A stretch of DNA of 64,000 bases, from assembly GCA_017617235.1 (NCBI GenBank), contig JAFZWQ010000031.1, forward strand, positions 1 to 64,000, read 5' to 3'. The notes below the pieces were generated by a model. It ran no database searches, was not told the origin of the DNA, and saw only the letters and a list, made by a program, of their open reading frames with translations. Both the position numbers and the translations under genes were made by a program. This document shows positions 24,234 through 32,868 of this stretch, piece after piece. The stretch is from Bacteroidaceae bacterium (GTDB taxonomy: Bacteria; Bacteroidota; Bacteroidia; Bacteroidales; Bacteroidaceae). Position 1 is the first letter of the stretch. Each line of letters begins with the position of its first letter.

Positions 24234-25348
24234 CGTACGATTTGGATGGTGTTGTTTGTCGTATAATGAACCAGTTGTACGTTCAGGTTGACATAGCCGC
24301 CCTGATCACCCAACCGCTGGAACTGGAAGGTGTGCTGCAGGGGTTGCTGCTGAAGGCTGCGCTGCGCCACGTCGAAGACATCGCTGCCCAGGGTCACCAG
24401 GCCGTGCATGAAATAATAGCCCAGGTCGTAGCCCAGCATCTCGGCACGCGGATAGGAGAGGCGCGAAGGGGTGTTGAAATTCTGCTGGTACTGCTGTTCG
24501 AACTTCACTACCCGACCGCTGAGGGGATTACGGTAATAGGGCGAGAAGACGCGTGTGTCGAACTGATAGAAGTCGTGAATCATGGTCTGCACATAGGTGA
24601 GCCATTCGGGATAGCCCAGCAGCACGATTTTGTACTGCGGATATTGGGTCTGGAAGGCTTTGATGCCCGCAAGCATCTGGGTGAGGGCTGGCAGGCTGCG
24701 GCTGTCGGCAATCACCACATTCTGGCGGAACTGGTTGAAGGCACGGTCGTAGGCAAACTCGTCAGCCCCAGCGGCAAGGTTCGTCGTCTGACGTTCGCTG
24801 AGCTGCAACACCTGGTTCAGATGGTTTACAAAGGCCTGGGCACGTGCATCCTGTTCGCCCGTATGGTAGAACACGAAGTTGCTGTTCTCGAGGTCCTTCA
24901 ACACCAACGTGGAAACACCCGGATAGAGCAGTTCCTGAGCCACACCCACCTGATAAATCCAGGGGTTGGTGTAAACCTGCGGACAGGGGGTATTGAAAGG
25001 CAGAACCATGCGAATCCGATGCTGGCGGCAGTATTCCGACAGGCTGGTTACCTGAACGGCATCGGCAGGACCAAAGATGAGGTCCATCGTGGCCAGCTGC
25101 TCGTTGGCAAGCACCTGCTGCATACTGCTCTCAGACGTGCCGCAGTCCATAGCGTAGAGTTCGACATTCGTGCCCTCGCTCTTCACCTGTTCGACAGCCA
25201 TCAGCAAGCCCCTGTAGAACTCGACGAAGGTGGTTCCACGAGCCGACGACTCTTTCAGGGGAAGCAAGACCCCCACACGAACCGTTGTGGCAGCGTACAA
25301 ACAACCGCCAATGACACATACGAGCAACAGAAAAAATATGCGTTTCAT
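24230..25348 (-). CDS. Type I periplasmic binding-protein-like protein
   Basis: A 372-residue exported protein with an N-terminal signal (MKRIFFLLLVCVIGGCLYA; the Cys might be lipidated). The two-lobed fold resembles LivJ/LppC-type receptors: VRVGVLLPLKESSARGTTFVEFYRGLLMAV, then DLIFGPADAVQV and MVLPFNTPCP. No ABC permease is nearby, so it may be a structural or envelope receptor rather than an importer component. Ligand unknown. It lies upstream of and overlaps the barrel gene, suggesting joint action in the envelope. Confidence 0.78.
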   Translation of the reverse strand: MKRIFFLLLVCVIGGCLYAATTVRVGVLLPLKESSARGTTFVEFYRGLLMAVEQVKSEGTNVELYAMDCGTSESSMQQVLANEQLATMDLIFGPADAVQVTSLSEYCRQHRIRMVLPFNTPCPQVYTNPWIYQVGVAQELLYPGVSTLVLKDLENSNFVFYHTGEQDARAQAFVNHLNQVLQLSERQTTNLAAGADEFAYDRAFNQFRQNVVIADSRSLPALTQMLAGIKAFQTQYPQYKIVLLGYPEWLTYVQTMIHDFYQFDTRVFSPYYRNPLSGRVVKFEQQYQQNFNTPSRLSYPRAEMLGYDLGYYFMHGLVTLGSDVFDVAQRSLQQQPLQHTFQFQRLGDQGGYVNLNVQLVHYTTNNTIQIVR

Positions 25349-25386
25349 ACCATATCCGTTTAATATTTCCTACAAAGGTAGTAAAT

Positions 25387-25476
25387 AAATTGAAAATTGA
25401 AGATTGAAAATTGAAAATTAACTGAAAATAAATTGAAAATTGAAGATTGAAGATTGAAAATTGAAAATTAATTAAA
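25387..25476. repeat. Heptamer arrays in a divergent control region
   Basis: Two runs of TTGAAAA / TTGAAGA units separated by AACTGAAAATAAA, between the binding-protein gene and the T9SS cargo gene. Confidence 0.75.
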
Positions 25477-25514
25477 AATTAAAGATTATTGTGGCGTCTG
25501 TCATAATTATTTCC

Positions 25515-25522
25515 TACCTTTG
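25515..25522 (+). promoter_or_regulatory. -7 box upstream of the T9SS-domain gene
   Basis: TACCTTTG at 25515-25522. It rules out the in-frame TTG at 25520 as the start. Confidence 0.55.
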
Positions 25523-25540
25523 TACGTTATTATGTATATG

Positions 25541-26266
25541 ATGAAACAGCGAATCCTATACCTCGTTCTTTTGTGCGCTATGTGCGTACGTGCATCGGCA
25601 CAGGCCACTTTGCTCCCCAGTGTTGACCCTAAAGCATTGTACACCACCATAAAAGGCGACGAGATAGAGGACGCCAGCGAGTCGCAGGAAGCCCCGCTGA
25701 TAGCCCGCTTTACCGCCAACCCCAGCAACCTGGGGAACTATACGGCCCGATACGAGTGGAAAATCTATCGCAGGGGCGAGGAGAAAAGTCCGCTGGTACA
25801 CCGATTCGAAGAGGACCTGGACTACACCTTTACGGAGAGCGGCACCTTCCTGGTGCAACTGTATGCCACCTTCGTGCTGGGCAACGACACCATTGCCTAT
25901 CCCGAGGAGGGCGAAGAAAATCCCTTCACGGTGAGCATCAGCGACAGCAAACTGACCTTCCCCAACGCCTTCTCTCCAAACAAAACGCCAGACGGGTTCA
26001 ACGATGAACTGAAGGCCAAAGAGTACCAGAGCATCGTGGAGTTCAAGGCTGCCGTCTTCAACCGCTGGGGACAGAAGATTTACACCTGGGACAAGGTGGA
26101 AGGAGGTTGGGACGGAAAGTGGAACGGACGACTGGTGAAGGATGGCGTGTATTTCCTGGTAGTGACTGCACGCGGAGCCGATGGCAAGAAATACAACATC
26201 CGCAAAGCCATAACCGTTCTGACAGGCTATAACGACGATTCGAAGGGAGGCAGCACCGATGACTGA
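25541..26266 (+). CDS. Secreted protein with gliding-motility/T9SS type B C-terminal domain
   Basis: A 241-residue protein with a signal peptide ending RASAQ. A central PKD/Ig-like domain includes [14 protein letters not shown] and [17 protein letters not shown]. The C-terminal CHU_C-type sorting domain has [43 protein letters not shown] and [14 protein letters not shown]. The domain normally directs export through the type IX system and surface attachment. ATGs at 25532 and 25538 are alternative starts. The last eight bases overlap uvrA. Confidence 0.85.
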   Translation: MKQRILYLVLLCAMCVRASAQATLLPSVDPKALYTTIKGDEIEDASESQEAPLIARFTANPSNLGNYTARYEWKIYRRGEEKSPLVHRFEEDLDYTFTESGTFLVQLYATFVLGNDTIAYPEEGEENPFTVSISDSKLTFPNAFSPNKTPDGFNDELKAKEYQSIVEFKAAVFNRWGQKIYTWDKVEGGWDGKWNGRLVKDGVYFLVVTARGADGKKYNIRKAITVLTGYNDDSKGGSTDD

Positions 26267-29069
26267 GGGCAAGGGAAACATAACCGTCCTGGGTGCACGC
26301 GTCCACAATCTGAAGAATATTGACGTAGAGATTCCGCGAGGCAGTCTGACCGTCATTACAGGCCTGAGCGGAAGCGGTAAGTCCAGCCTGGCCTTCGACA
26401 CCATCTTTGCCGAGGGACAGCGACGATACATCGAGACCTTCTCGGCCTATGCCCGCAATTTCCTGGGCAACATGGAACGGCCCGATGTGGACAAGATAAC
26501 CGGACTGTCGCCCGTCATCAGCATCGAACAGAAAACCACGAATAAGAACCCGCGCTCCACTGTGGGCACAACGACGGAAATCTACGACTTCCTGCGTCTG
26601 CTCTATGCACGTGCCGGCGAGGCATACTCGTACGTGACGGGCGAACGCATGGTGAAATATACCGAGGAACAGATTGTGGACCTGCTGCTGCACGACTATC
26701 TGGGCCGCAAGGTCTATCTGCTGGCACCATTGGTGAAGAACCGCAAGGGACACTACAAGGAGCTGTTCGAGACCGTCATCAAGAAAGGTTATCTCTATGT
26801 ACGCGTAGATGGCGAACTGATGGAGGTGGAACGCGGCATGCACCTGGACCGCTACAAGAACCACACCATAGAAGTGGTTGTGGACCGCCTGGTCGTCAAG
26901 GAGACGGACGACCGCCGACTGCAGAACAGCGTGGCCAACACCCTGAAACAGGGCGAAGGACTGATGTTGGTTTACGATGTGCAGAGCGAGGAGATTCGAC
27001 ACTACAGCCGCAGACTGATGTGCCCCACATCGGGCATTTCCTATACCGACCCTGCACCCCACGACTTCTCGTTCAACTCGCCACAGGGAGCCTGTCCGCG
27101 CTGTAAGGGACTGGGCTACGTATCGCTCATCGACCGCGACCTCATCATCCCCGACAAGAGCCTGAGCATACACGACGGCGCCATCGTGCCCCTGGGCAAA
27201 TGGAAGAGCTCGATGATATTCTGGCAAATCCAAGCCATTCTGGACAAATACGGATTTACGGAAAACGACCCTGTGAGTTCGATTCCCGACGAGGCTCTGG
27301 ACGAGATTTTCAACGGCTCGATAGAACGACTGCGCATCCCCGCAGAAAAGACCAAGACCACGAGCGACTATTACTGCACCTTCGAAGGACTGGTGAAATA
27401 CATCCGCTCGACACAGGAAAACGACCAGAGCGCCACAGCACAGAAGTGGGTGGGACAGTTCAGTCGCGACTGCCAGTGCCCCGAATGTCACGGACAGCGA
27501 CTCAACCAACAGGCCCTCAGTTTCCGCATTGCCGACAAGAACATTGCCGAACTGGCGCAAATGGATTTGGGCGACCTGTACCGATGGCTGGAGGAGGTGG
27601 ACGACAAGCTGACAGAACACCAACGCAAGATTGCTCCCGAAATATTAAAGGAAATCAGGACACGACTGAAGTTCCTGCTGGACGTGGGGCTCGACTACCT
27701 CAGCCTGAATCGAGCCTCAGCCTCCCTGTCTGGCGGCGAGAGCCAGCGCATCCGACTGGCCACACAAATCGGCAGTCAACTGGTGAATGTGCTCTATATC
27801 CTGGACGAACCTAGCATAGGTCTGCACCAGCGCGACAACCAACGACTGATCCATTCCCTGCAGGAACTGCGCGACACAGGAAACACCGTCATCGTGGTGG
27901 AACACGACGAGGAGATGATGCGCTCGGCCGACTGGATTATCGACATCGGACCACGTGCAGGTCGAAAAGGTGGCGAAGTAGTATTCCAAGGCACCTATCC
28001 CGATATGATGAAGGCCAACACGCTAACGGCCCAATACCTGAACGGAGAACGCAAGATAGAGGTGCCCACCCATCGACGTACGGGAACTGGCGAATACCTT
28101 TCCCTGTATGGCTGCAAGGGCAACAACCTGAAGTCGGTGGACATCAGCCTGCCACTGGGCACGCTGGTCTGTGTGACTGGCGTCAGCGGTAGCGGTAAAT
28201 CGACTCTTATCAACGAAACCCTGCAACCCATTCTGTCGCAACGGTTCTACCGTTCCCTGAAAGACCCCCTACCCTACGACCGCATCGAAGGGATGGAACA
28301 TATCGACAAGGTGGTGGACGTGGACCAGAGTCCGTTGGGACGCACACCACGCTCGAATCCAGCCACATACACAGGGGTGTTCAACGACATCCGCGACCTG
28401 TTTGCCCAACTGCCCGAAGCCAAGATTCGCGGCTACAAGCCTGGCCGTTTCTCGTTCAACGTGAAGGGCGGACGTTGCGAGGTTTGTGGCGGAAACGGAT
28501 ACCGCACCATCGAAATGAACTTCCTGCCCGATGTGCTGGTTCCCTGCGAGGAATGTCACGGGAAGCGGTACAACCGCGAGACGCTGGAAGTGCGCTTCAA
28601 GGGCAAGTCGATTGCCGACGTGCTGGACATGACCATAAACCAGGCTGTGGAGTTCTTCGAAAACCAGCCGCAGATTCTGCAGAAGATAAAGGTGCTGCAG
28701 GATGTGGGACTGGGTTACATCAAGTTGGGACAGCCCAGCACCACCCTGTCTGGCGGCGAGAGCCAACGCGTGAAACTGGCAACGGAACTGGCCAAACGCG
28801 ACACGGGACACACGTTGTACATTCTGGACGAACCCACCACGGGTCTGCATTTCGAGGACATACGCGTGCTGCTCTCCGTCCTGAACCGACTGGTTGACAA
28901 GGGGAACACCGTCGTCATCATCGAGCACAACCTGGACATCATCCGTTCTGCCGACTATATCATCGACATGGGACCAGAGGGCGGTCAGCAAGGCGGACAG
29001 CTGCTTTTCCAAGGCACACCCGAAGCCCTGAAAAAGGCCGCCGTTGGCTACACCAGTCAATACCTGTAA
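26259..29069 (+). CDS. uvrA: Excinuclease ABC subunit A
   Basis: DNA-damage sensor ATPase of nucleotide excision repair. The 936 residues have two ABC modules: Walker [13 protein letters not shown] near 33 and [11 protein letters not shown] near 640, each with an ABC signature ([24 protein letters not shown]) and DEP(S/T) Walker B. Zinc modules are CPRCKG..CPECHG in the first half and CEVCGG..CEECHG in the second. The start overlaps the upstream secreted-protein gene by eight bases, an odd pairing of a DNA-repair gene with a surface protein. Confidence 0.97.
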   Translation: MTEGKGNITVLGARVHNLKNIDVEIPRGSLTVITGLSGSGKSSLAFDTIFAEGQRRYIETFSAYARNFLGNMERPDVDKITGLSPVISIEQKTTNKNPRSTVGTTTEIYDFLRLLYARAGEAYSYVTGERMVKYTEEQIVDLLLHDYLGRKVYLLAPLVKNRKGHYKELFETVIKKGYLYVRVDGELMEVERGMHLDRYKNHTIEVVVDRLVVKETDDRRLQNSVANTLKQGEGLMLVYDVQSEEIRHYSRRLMCPTSGISYTDPAPHDFSFNSPQGACPRCKGLGYVSLIDRDLIIPDKSLSIHDGAIVPLGKWKSSMIFWQIQAILDKYGFTENDPVSSIPDEALDEIFNGSIERLRIPAEKTKTTSDYYCTFEGLVKYIRSTQENDQSATAQKWVGQFSRDCQCPECHGQRLNQQALSFRIADKNIAELAQMDLGDLYRWLEEVDDKLTEHQRKIAPEILKEIRTRLKFLLDVGLDYLSLNRASASLSGGESQRIRLATQIGSQLVNVLYILDEPSIGLHQRDNQRLIHSLQELRDTGNTVIVVEHDEEMMRSADWIIDIGPRAGRKGGEVVFQGTYPDMMKANTLTAQYLNGERKIEVPTHRRTGTGEYLSLYGCKGNNLKSVDISLPLGTLVCVTGVSGSGKSTLINETLQPILSQRFYRSLKDPLPYDRIEGMEHIDKVVDVDQSPLGRTPRSNPATYTGVFNDIRDLFAQLPEAKIRGYKPGRFSFNVKGGRCEVCGGNGYRTIEMNFLPDVLVPCEECHGKRYNRETLEVRFKGKSIADVLDMTINQAVEFFENQPQILQKIKVLQDVGLGYIKLGQPSTTLSGGESQRVKLATELAKRDTGHTLYILDEPTTGLHFEDIRVLLSVLNRLVDKGNTVVIIEHNLDIIRSADYIIDMGPEGGQQGGQLLFQGTPEALKKAAVGYTSQYL

Positions 29070-29075
29070 ACATTA

Positions 29076-29107
29076 TTTGGTGTTTCTCTTTTTTTTTCGT
29101 ACCTTTG
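29076..29107 (+). promoter_or_regulatory. Promoter of the FKBP gene
   Basis: TTTG (29076-29079), 20 bases, TACCTTTG (29100-29107). Confidence 0.75.
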
Positions 29108-29125
29108 TCTCACTATTATATAATA

Positions 29126-29731
29126 ATGAATATGACAGAAATGAATAAGTATGTGGCAGTAGCCTATCGCCTGTACACGAAAGACAACGAAGGCAAGCGC
29201 GAGCTTGTAGAGGAAGCAACCAAGGAACAGCCGTTCCAGTTCGTAAGCGGACTGGGAATGACACTCGACGATTTCGAGGCCCAGATTGTAGGGCTGGAGA
29301 AGGATGGCGAGTTCGACTTTGAGCTGACACCCGAACAGGCCTACGGGCAGTATGAACAGGAGCGTGTAATCAAGGTTCCACGTTCGACCTTCGAAATCGA
29401 CGGACGACTGGACAAGGACTATATCTTCGAAGGTGCCATCGTGCCTCTGCAGAATGCCGACGGACAACGTTTCAACGGACTCATCCAGCAGATTGGCGAC
29501 ACAGAAGTTACTCTGGACCTGAACCATCCGCTGGCTGGCAAGGCTCTCATCTTTACGGGCGTGGTAACAGAAATCCGCGAGGCCACGAAGGACGAGATTA
29601 CTGCCACGCTGAAGATGATTACAGGCGAAGGCGGTTGTGGTTGCGGTTGTGAGGACTGCAGCGGATGCGACGACCATTGCGAACACGACCATCAGCACGG
29701 CGACCACTGTGGCTGTGGGCACTGCCACTAA
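29126..29731 (+). CDS. FKBP/SlyD-type peptidyl-prolyl isomerase with metal-binding tail
   Basis: A 201-residue isomerase/chaperone. An FKBP domain (VAVAYRLYTKD, PFQFVSGLGMTLDDFEAQIVGL, FDFELTPEQAYG) with an inserted flap leads into a C-terminal tail of about 30 residues dominated by Cys and His (GCGCGCEDCSGCDDHCEHDH onward). SlyD uses such a tail to bind nickel for hydrogenase or urease maturation; here the metal is unknown. The ATG at 29126 follows the promoter; upstream in-frame codons are within it. Triloop hairpin array 2 follows the stop codon. Confidence 0.92.
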   Translation: MNMTEMNKYVAVAYRLYTKDNEGKRELVEEATKEQPFQFVSGLGMTLDDFEAQIVGLEKDGEFDFELTPEQAYGQYEQERVIKVPRSTFEIDGRLDKDYIFEGAIVPLQNADGQRFNGLIQQIGDTEVTLDLNHPLAGKALIFTGVVTEIREATKDEITATLKMITGEGGCGCGCEDCSGCDDHCEHDHQHGDHCGCGHCH

Positions 29732-29741
29732 GAAGAATAGA

Positions 29742-29884
29742 AAGGAAGTTAAAAAGAAGTTATGTTCCTTCGGAACGAAGTTATGTGCTTCGCACGACGA
29801 ATATATTTGAGAGGCAGATGTAGCGTCCCTTTAACTTCCCTTTAACTTCTTGGCCGTAGGCCATTAACTCCCAATTTAACTCCA
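29742..29884. repeat. Triloop hairpin array 2
   Basis: GTTCC-TTC-GGAAC (29764-29776), GTGC-TTC-GCAC (29785-29795) and TGGCC-GTA-GGCCA (29851-29863). GGAAGTTA / GAAGTTAT spacers lie on the left and TTTAACTTCC / TTAACTCC on the right, so the outer spacers are themselves complementary. The same build and one identical hairpin occur in array 1. It lies between the FKBP gene and aroC and runs up to the aroC start. Confidence 0.8.
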
Positions 29885-29891
29885 TTTGAAT

Positions 29892-30974
29892 ATGAGGAAC
29901 ACGTTCGGACATATTTTCAGGCTGACAAGTTTTGGCGAGAGTCACGGGGCAGCCATAGGCGGTGTCATTGACGGCATGCCGGCTGGCATCGAGGTTGACC
30001 TGGACTTCATCCAGCACGAGTTGGACCGCCGCAAACCAGGACAAAGCAAACTGGTGACCGCCCGAAAAGAAGCAGACCAGGTGGAATTGCTGAGCGGTAT
30101 ATTCGAGGGCAAAACCACAGGACAGCCCATAGGTTTCCTGGTGCGCAACGAAAACCAGCACAGCAACGACTACGAGAATCTGCGCAATGTGTTCCGTCCC
30201 AGTCATGCCGACTTCACCTACTGGCAAAAATACGGCATTCGCGACCATAGAGGCGGCGGACGCAGTTCGGCTCGCGAAACCATCAGTCGTGTAGTGGCTG
30301 GAGCCTTTGCCAAACTGGCCCTGCAGCAACTGGGAATCACCATCCAGGCCTACACCCAACAAGTGGGCGACATCTGCCTTGCAGGCACATACGAGGACTA
30401 CGACCTCGCCCTGACGGAAACCAACGATGTGCGTTGTCCCGACCCGGAGACTGCTAATCGCATGGCCCAACTCATTAGCGAGGTAAAGGCCGAAGGCGAC
30501 ACCATAGGAGGCGTAATAGCCTGTGTTGTGAAGGGTTGTCCCATAGGTTTGGGCGAGCCTGCCTTTGGCAAACTGCATGCCGAACTGGGGCACGCCATGC
30601 TCTCGATTAATGCCGCAAAGGGATTCGAATACGGTATGGGATTCGCTGGTGTCACAGAGCGTGGTTCCCAACAGAACGACATATTCATACCCGACGAGGA
30701 CGGAGGAATCACCACACGCACCAACCACAGCGGCGGCATACAGGGCGGCATCTCGAACGGACAAGACATATACTTCCGCGTAGCCTTTAAACCCGTTGCC
30801 ACCCTGCTGCGCGAACAGCAGACGGTGAACATCGAAGGCGAAGCCACAACCCTGACAGCCCGTGGGCGTCACGATGCCTGCGTGTTGCCACGTGCAGTGC
30901 CCGTGGTGGAGGCAATGGCTGCCATCACCCTGCTCGACAATTACCTGCTGAACAAAACAACCCAGTTGATTTAA
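29892..30974 (+). CDS. aroC: Chorismate synthase
   Basis: Last shikimate-pathway step, making chorismate from EPSP with reduced FMN. The 360 residues contain [49 protein letters not shown] and the C-terminal [20 protein letters not shown]. The ATG at 29892 was chosen over the in-frame TTG at 29886. Its leader is the right edge of hairpin array 2. Confidence 0.97.
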   Translation: MRNTFGHIFRLTSFGESHGAAIGGVIDGMPAGIEVDLDFIQHELDRRKPGQSKLVTARKEADQVELLSGIFEGKTTGQPIGFLVRNENQHSNDYENLRNVFRPSHADFTYWQKYGIRDHRGGGRSSARETISRVVAGAFAKLALQQLGITIQAYTQQVGDICLAGTYEDYDLALTETNDVRCPDPETANRMAQLISEVKAEGDTIGGVIACVVKGCPIGLGEPAFGKLHAELGHAMLSINAAKGFEYGMGFAGVTERGSQQNDIFIPDEDGGITTRTNHSGGIQGGISNGQDIYFRVAFKPVATLLREQQTVNIEGEATTLTARGRHDACVLPRAVPVVEAMAAITLLDNYLLNKTTQLI

Positions 30975-30994
30975 AGATTTTAGGATTTGATGCC

Positions 30995-31837
30995 ATGAAA
31001 CGATTATTTCTCATTATCTCATTTTCTCAATTTCTCATTTTCAATTTTGCTCACGCTCAGTATCTGAACAAGGCAGTCGAGATTTGGCCCAAAGAAGTGC
31101 CAGGAGAAACAGAAAAGAAAGACCTGGTGTGGAGTGAGCGGCCTGGCGACGGACGTTGTTTCTTTGGTGTAACAAGTCCCACACTGGAGGCCTTTACCCC
31201 TGACGTTTCGAAGAGTAATGGCAAAGCCGTTATCGTATGTCCAGGCGGAGGATACGGCATGTTGGCCTACGAGAAAGAAGGACAGGAAGTGGCGCAATGG
31301 TTGGCAGGACTGGGTTATAACGCCTACGTGCTGGCCTATCGCGTTCCCAACAACCGTTTGGGTGCCCTGCAAGACATACAGCGAGCCATTCGTCTGGTAC
31401 GTAGCAAAGGAGCCTCCCAGATAGGCGTTATCGGCTTTTCGGCTGGCGCCAGTCTCTCGTGCCGCGCTTGCACCCGTTGGAGCGAACCCGCCTACGAAGC
31501 GAATCCCAAGGATAAGGTGGACACCCTGTCGTGCCGACCAGATTTCGGCATCCTCATCTACCCAGCCTATCTCGATGAAGGACCAAACCACACGCTCACC
31601 CCAGAACTTACCGTCACCAAGGACACCCCTCCCCTGTTCGTATTCGGAACAGAGGACGACGTGCGATACAGTGGTCCGTCCACACCCGTCATCATGCAAG
31701 CCATGCAACAGGCAGGTGCACCCATAGAAGTACACTACCTCACGAAGGGTGGACACGGCTATGGAATGCGTCACGGAGCAGGACTCCTGTGGCCCGTTCT
31801 GGCCGCACAATGGCTTACAAACCCTCCCGTAAGATGA
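30995..31837 (+). CDS. Secreted alpha/beta hydrolase (esterase-like)
   Basis: A 280-residue exported protein with a signal peptide ending FAHAQ. The esterase/lipase fold shows VIVCPGGGYGMLAYEKEG (oxyanion region), nucleophile elbow GFSAGA, acid in FVFGTEDD and base in TKGGHGYGM. It resembles the BD-FAE/axe-like carbohydrate esterases of Bacteroidota, so deacetylation of a plant polysaccharide is likely; the substrate is inference. The signal-peptide codons consist of TTTCTCA-like repeats. It overlaps the next gene by four bases (ATGA). Confidence 0.85.
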   Translation: MKRLFLIISFSQFLIFNFAHAQYLNKAVEIWPKEVPGETEKKDLVWSERPGDGRCFFGVTSPTLEAFTPDVSKSNGKAVIVCPGGGYGMLAYEKEGQEVAQWLAGLGYNAYVLAYRVPNNRLGALQDIQRAIRLVRSKGASQIGVIGFSAGASLSCRACTRWSEPAYEANPKDKVDTLSCRPDFGILIYPAYLDEGPNHTLTPELTVTKDTPPLFVFGTEDDVRYSGPSTPVIMQAMQQAGAPIEVHYLTKGGHGYGMRHGAGLLWPVLAAQWLTNPPVR

Positions 31838-32145
31838 ATGTCAAAGAGGCACAGGAGTTTCAGAAGGCTGTGCTGGACATTGTCAGTCAGATACCACGCG
31901 GACGGGTCACAACCTATGGCACCATAGCCGCATTAGCAGGGTGGCCAGACCACTCACGCATGGTGGGACACATCCTACGTTATACTGTCGAAGCCGCAAA
32001 GCTACCCTGTCATCGTGTCGTGAATGCAGCAGGGCGCACAGCCCCCGGCTGGTTACAACACCGTCCCCTGCTCGAAGCCGAGGGTGTCCACTTTCTCCCC
32101 AATGGCCACGCGGACATCAAACAACATCTTTGGCTGTTAGAATAA
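31834..32145 (+). CDS. MGMT/ATL-family DNA-binding protein
   Basis: A 103-residue protein equal to only the C-terminal domain of O6-alkylguanine alkyltransferase. It has the HTH (RGRVTTYGTIAALAGWPDHSRMVG, with the arginine finger in SRMVG) and LPCHRVVNAAGR. The acceptor cysteine is retained, unlike many alkyltransferase-like proteins in which it is Trp or Ala. It may therefore be either an active short alkyltransferase or a damage-flagging ATL protein. Coupled to the preceding esterase by overlap. Confidence 0.85.
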   Translation: MNVKEAQEFQKAVLDIVSQIPRGRVTTYGTIAALAGWPDHSRMVGHILRYTVEAAKLPCHRVVNAAGRTAPGWLQHRPLLEAEGVHFLPNGHADIKQHLWLLE

Positions 32146-32154
32146 ATACGGATT

Positions 32155-32205
32155 GAAATACTATATCAGGCGGACGTCCTCGATGTGCTGGATTTCGGGC
32201 TCTGT
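32155..32205. repeat. Left direct repeat of the defence island (yraN 3' end copy)
   Basis: These 51 bases are identical to 45327-45377, which span the stop codon and last codons of yraN plus six bases beyond. The sequence diverges immediately on both sides (32154 and 32206). It looks like an attachment-site duplication or a recombination scar. Confidence 0.9.
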
Positions 32206-32245
32206 CGGCATTTTTTATTCCCTTTATTAATTAATTGAGTATTTG

Positions 32246-32280
32246 TTTGCAGATGTAAGATATTATATCTACATTTGCAG
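32246..32280 (+). promoter_or_regulatory. Promoter of the restriction operon with overlapping inverted repeat
   Basis: TTTG (32246-32249), 20 bases, TACATTTG (32270-32277). The spacer and -7 box form an imperfect inverted repeat: TGCAGATGTAAGATA on the left against TATCTACATTTGCA on the right. A dimeric repressor could bind there. Confidence 0.65.
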
Positions 32281-32281
32281 C

Positions 32282-32863
32282 ATGAACACATCGAGTAACT
32301 CAATTACTAAAGAAAAAATGAGCTTAAAAAGGCTTGCAAACATACAATCGGGGGTTTACATAAAGGGGACCCCCACAGGAAACGTTGCCTGTTTGCAGGT
32401 CAAGGACATCATTCTGTCTTCTCCAGAGAAGACGGCTATCCACGTAGAGTTTTCACCAAAGATTGAAAACTATATTCTTCGCAAAGGTGATTTGCTGTTT
32501 GCCGGAAAGGGCACTACGTACTTGTGTCAAGTATTTAACTTCGACATCCTGGCAATTCCTTCTACCACATTGTACGCTATTCGACTACGGACAAACAAAG
32601 TTTCTCCAGAATATCTGTGCTGGTATATGAATCATCCCAAGGTTAGGGCTATGGTTAAATCGGCACAAGTAGGGACAGGCTCTCCTTTGATTCACAAATC
32701 GACATTGGAGAATTTGGAAATCATTGTTCCCGACAGAGAGACACAACAACAGATCGTAGAGTTAGCCAACTTACAAAAGCGGGAGGCTTATCTTATTAAC
32801 CAAATAATGGAAAGGAAAACACAAATCACCAATCAGATACTTATTAATGAATTAAATAAATAA
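32282..32863 (+). CDS. Half-size type I restriction specificity subunit
   Basis: A 193-residue HsdS-like protein with a single target-recognition domain (KRLANIQSGVYIKG start, LRKGDLLFAGKGTTY, KSTLENLEIIVPDRETQQQIVELA) and one helical spacer. Full HsdS has two of each, so two copies would have to pair, or it contributes an alternative half-site. The ATG at 32282 lies only four bases after the -7 box. A start at 32318 (MSLKRLANIQ, 181 residues) gives a normal leader and may be the real one. It is the first gene of the operon, six bases before hsdM. Confidence 0.85.
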   Translation: MNTSSNSITKEKMSLKRLANIQSGVYIKGTPTGNVACLQVKDIILSSPEKTAIHVEFSPKIENYILRKGDLLFAGKGTTYLCQVFNFDILAIPSTTLYAIRLRTNKVSPEYLCWYMNHPKVRAMVKSAQVGTGSPLIHKSTLENLEIIVPDRETQQQIVELANLQKREAYLINQIMERKTQITNQILINELNK

Positions 32864-32868
32864 CAGAT

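Noticed and set aside
26058-27623. 521-codon minus-strand open frame
   Set aside because: Antisense to uvrA; composition is typical of a shadow frame in GC-biased codons.
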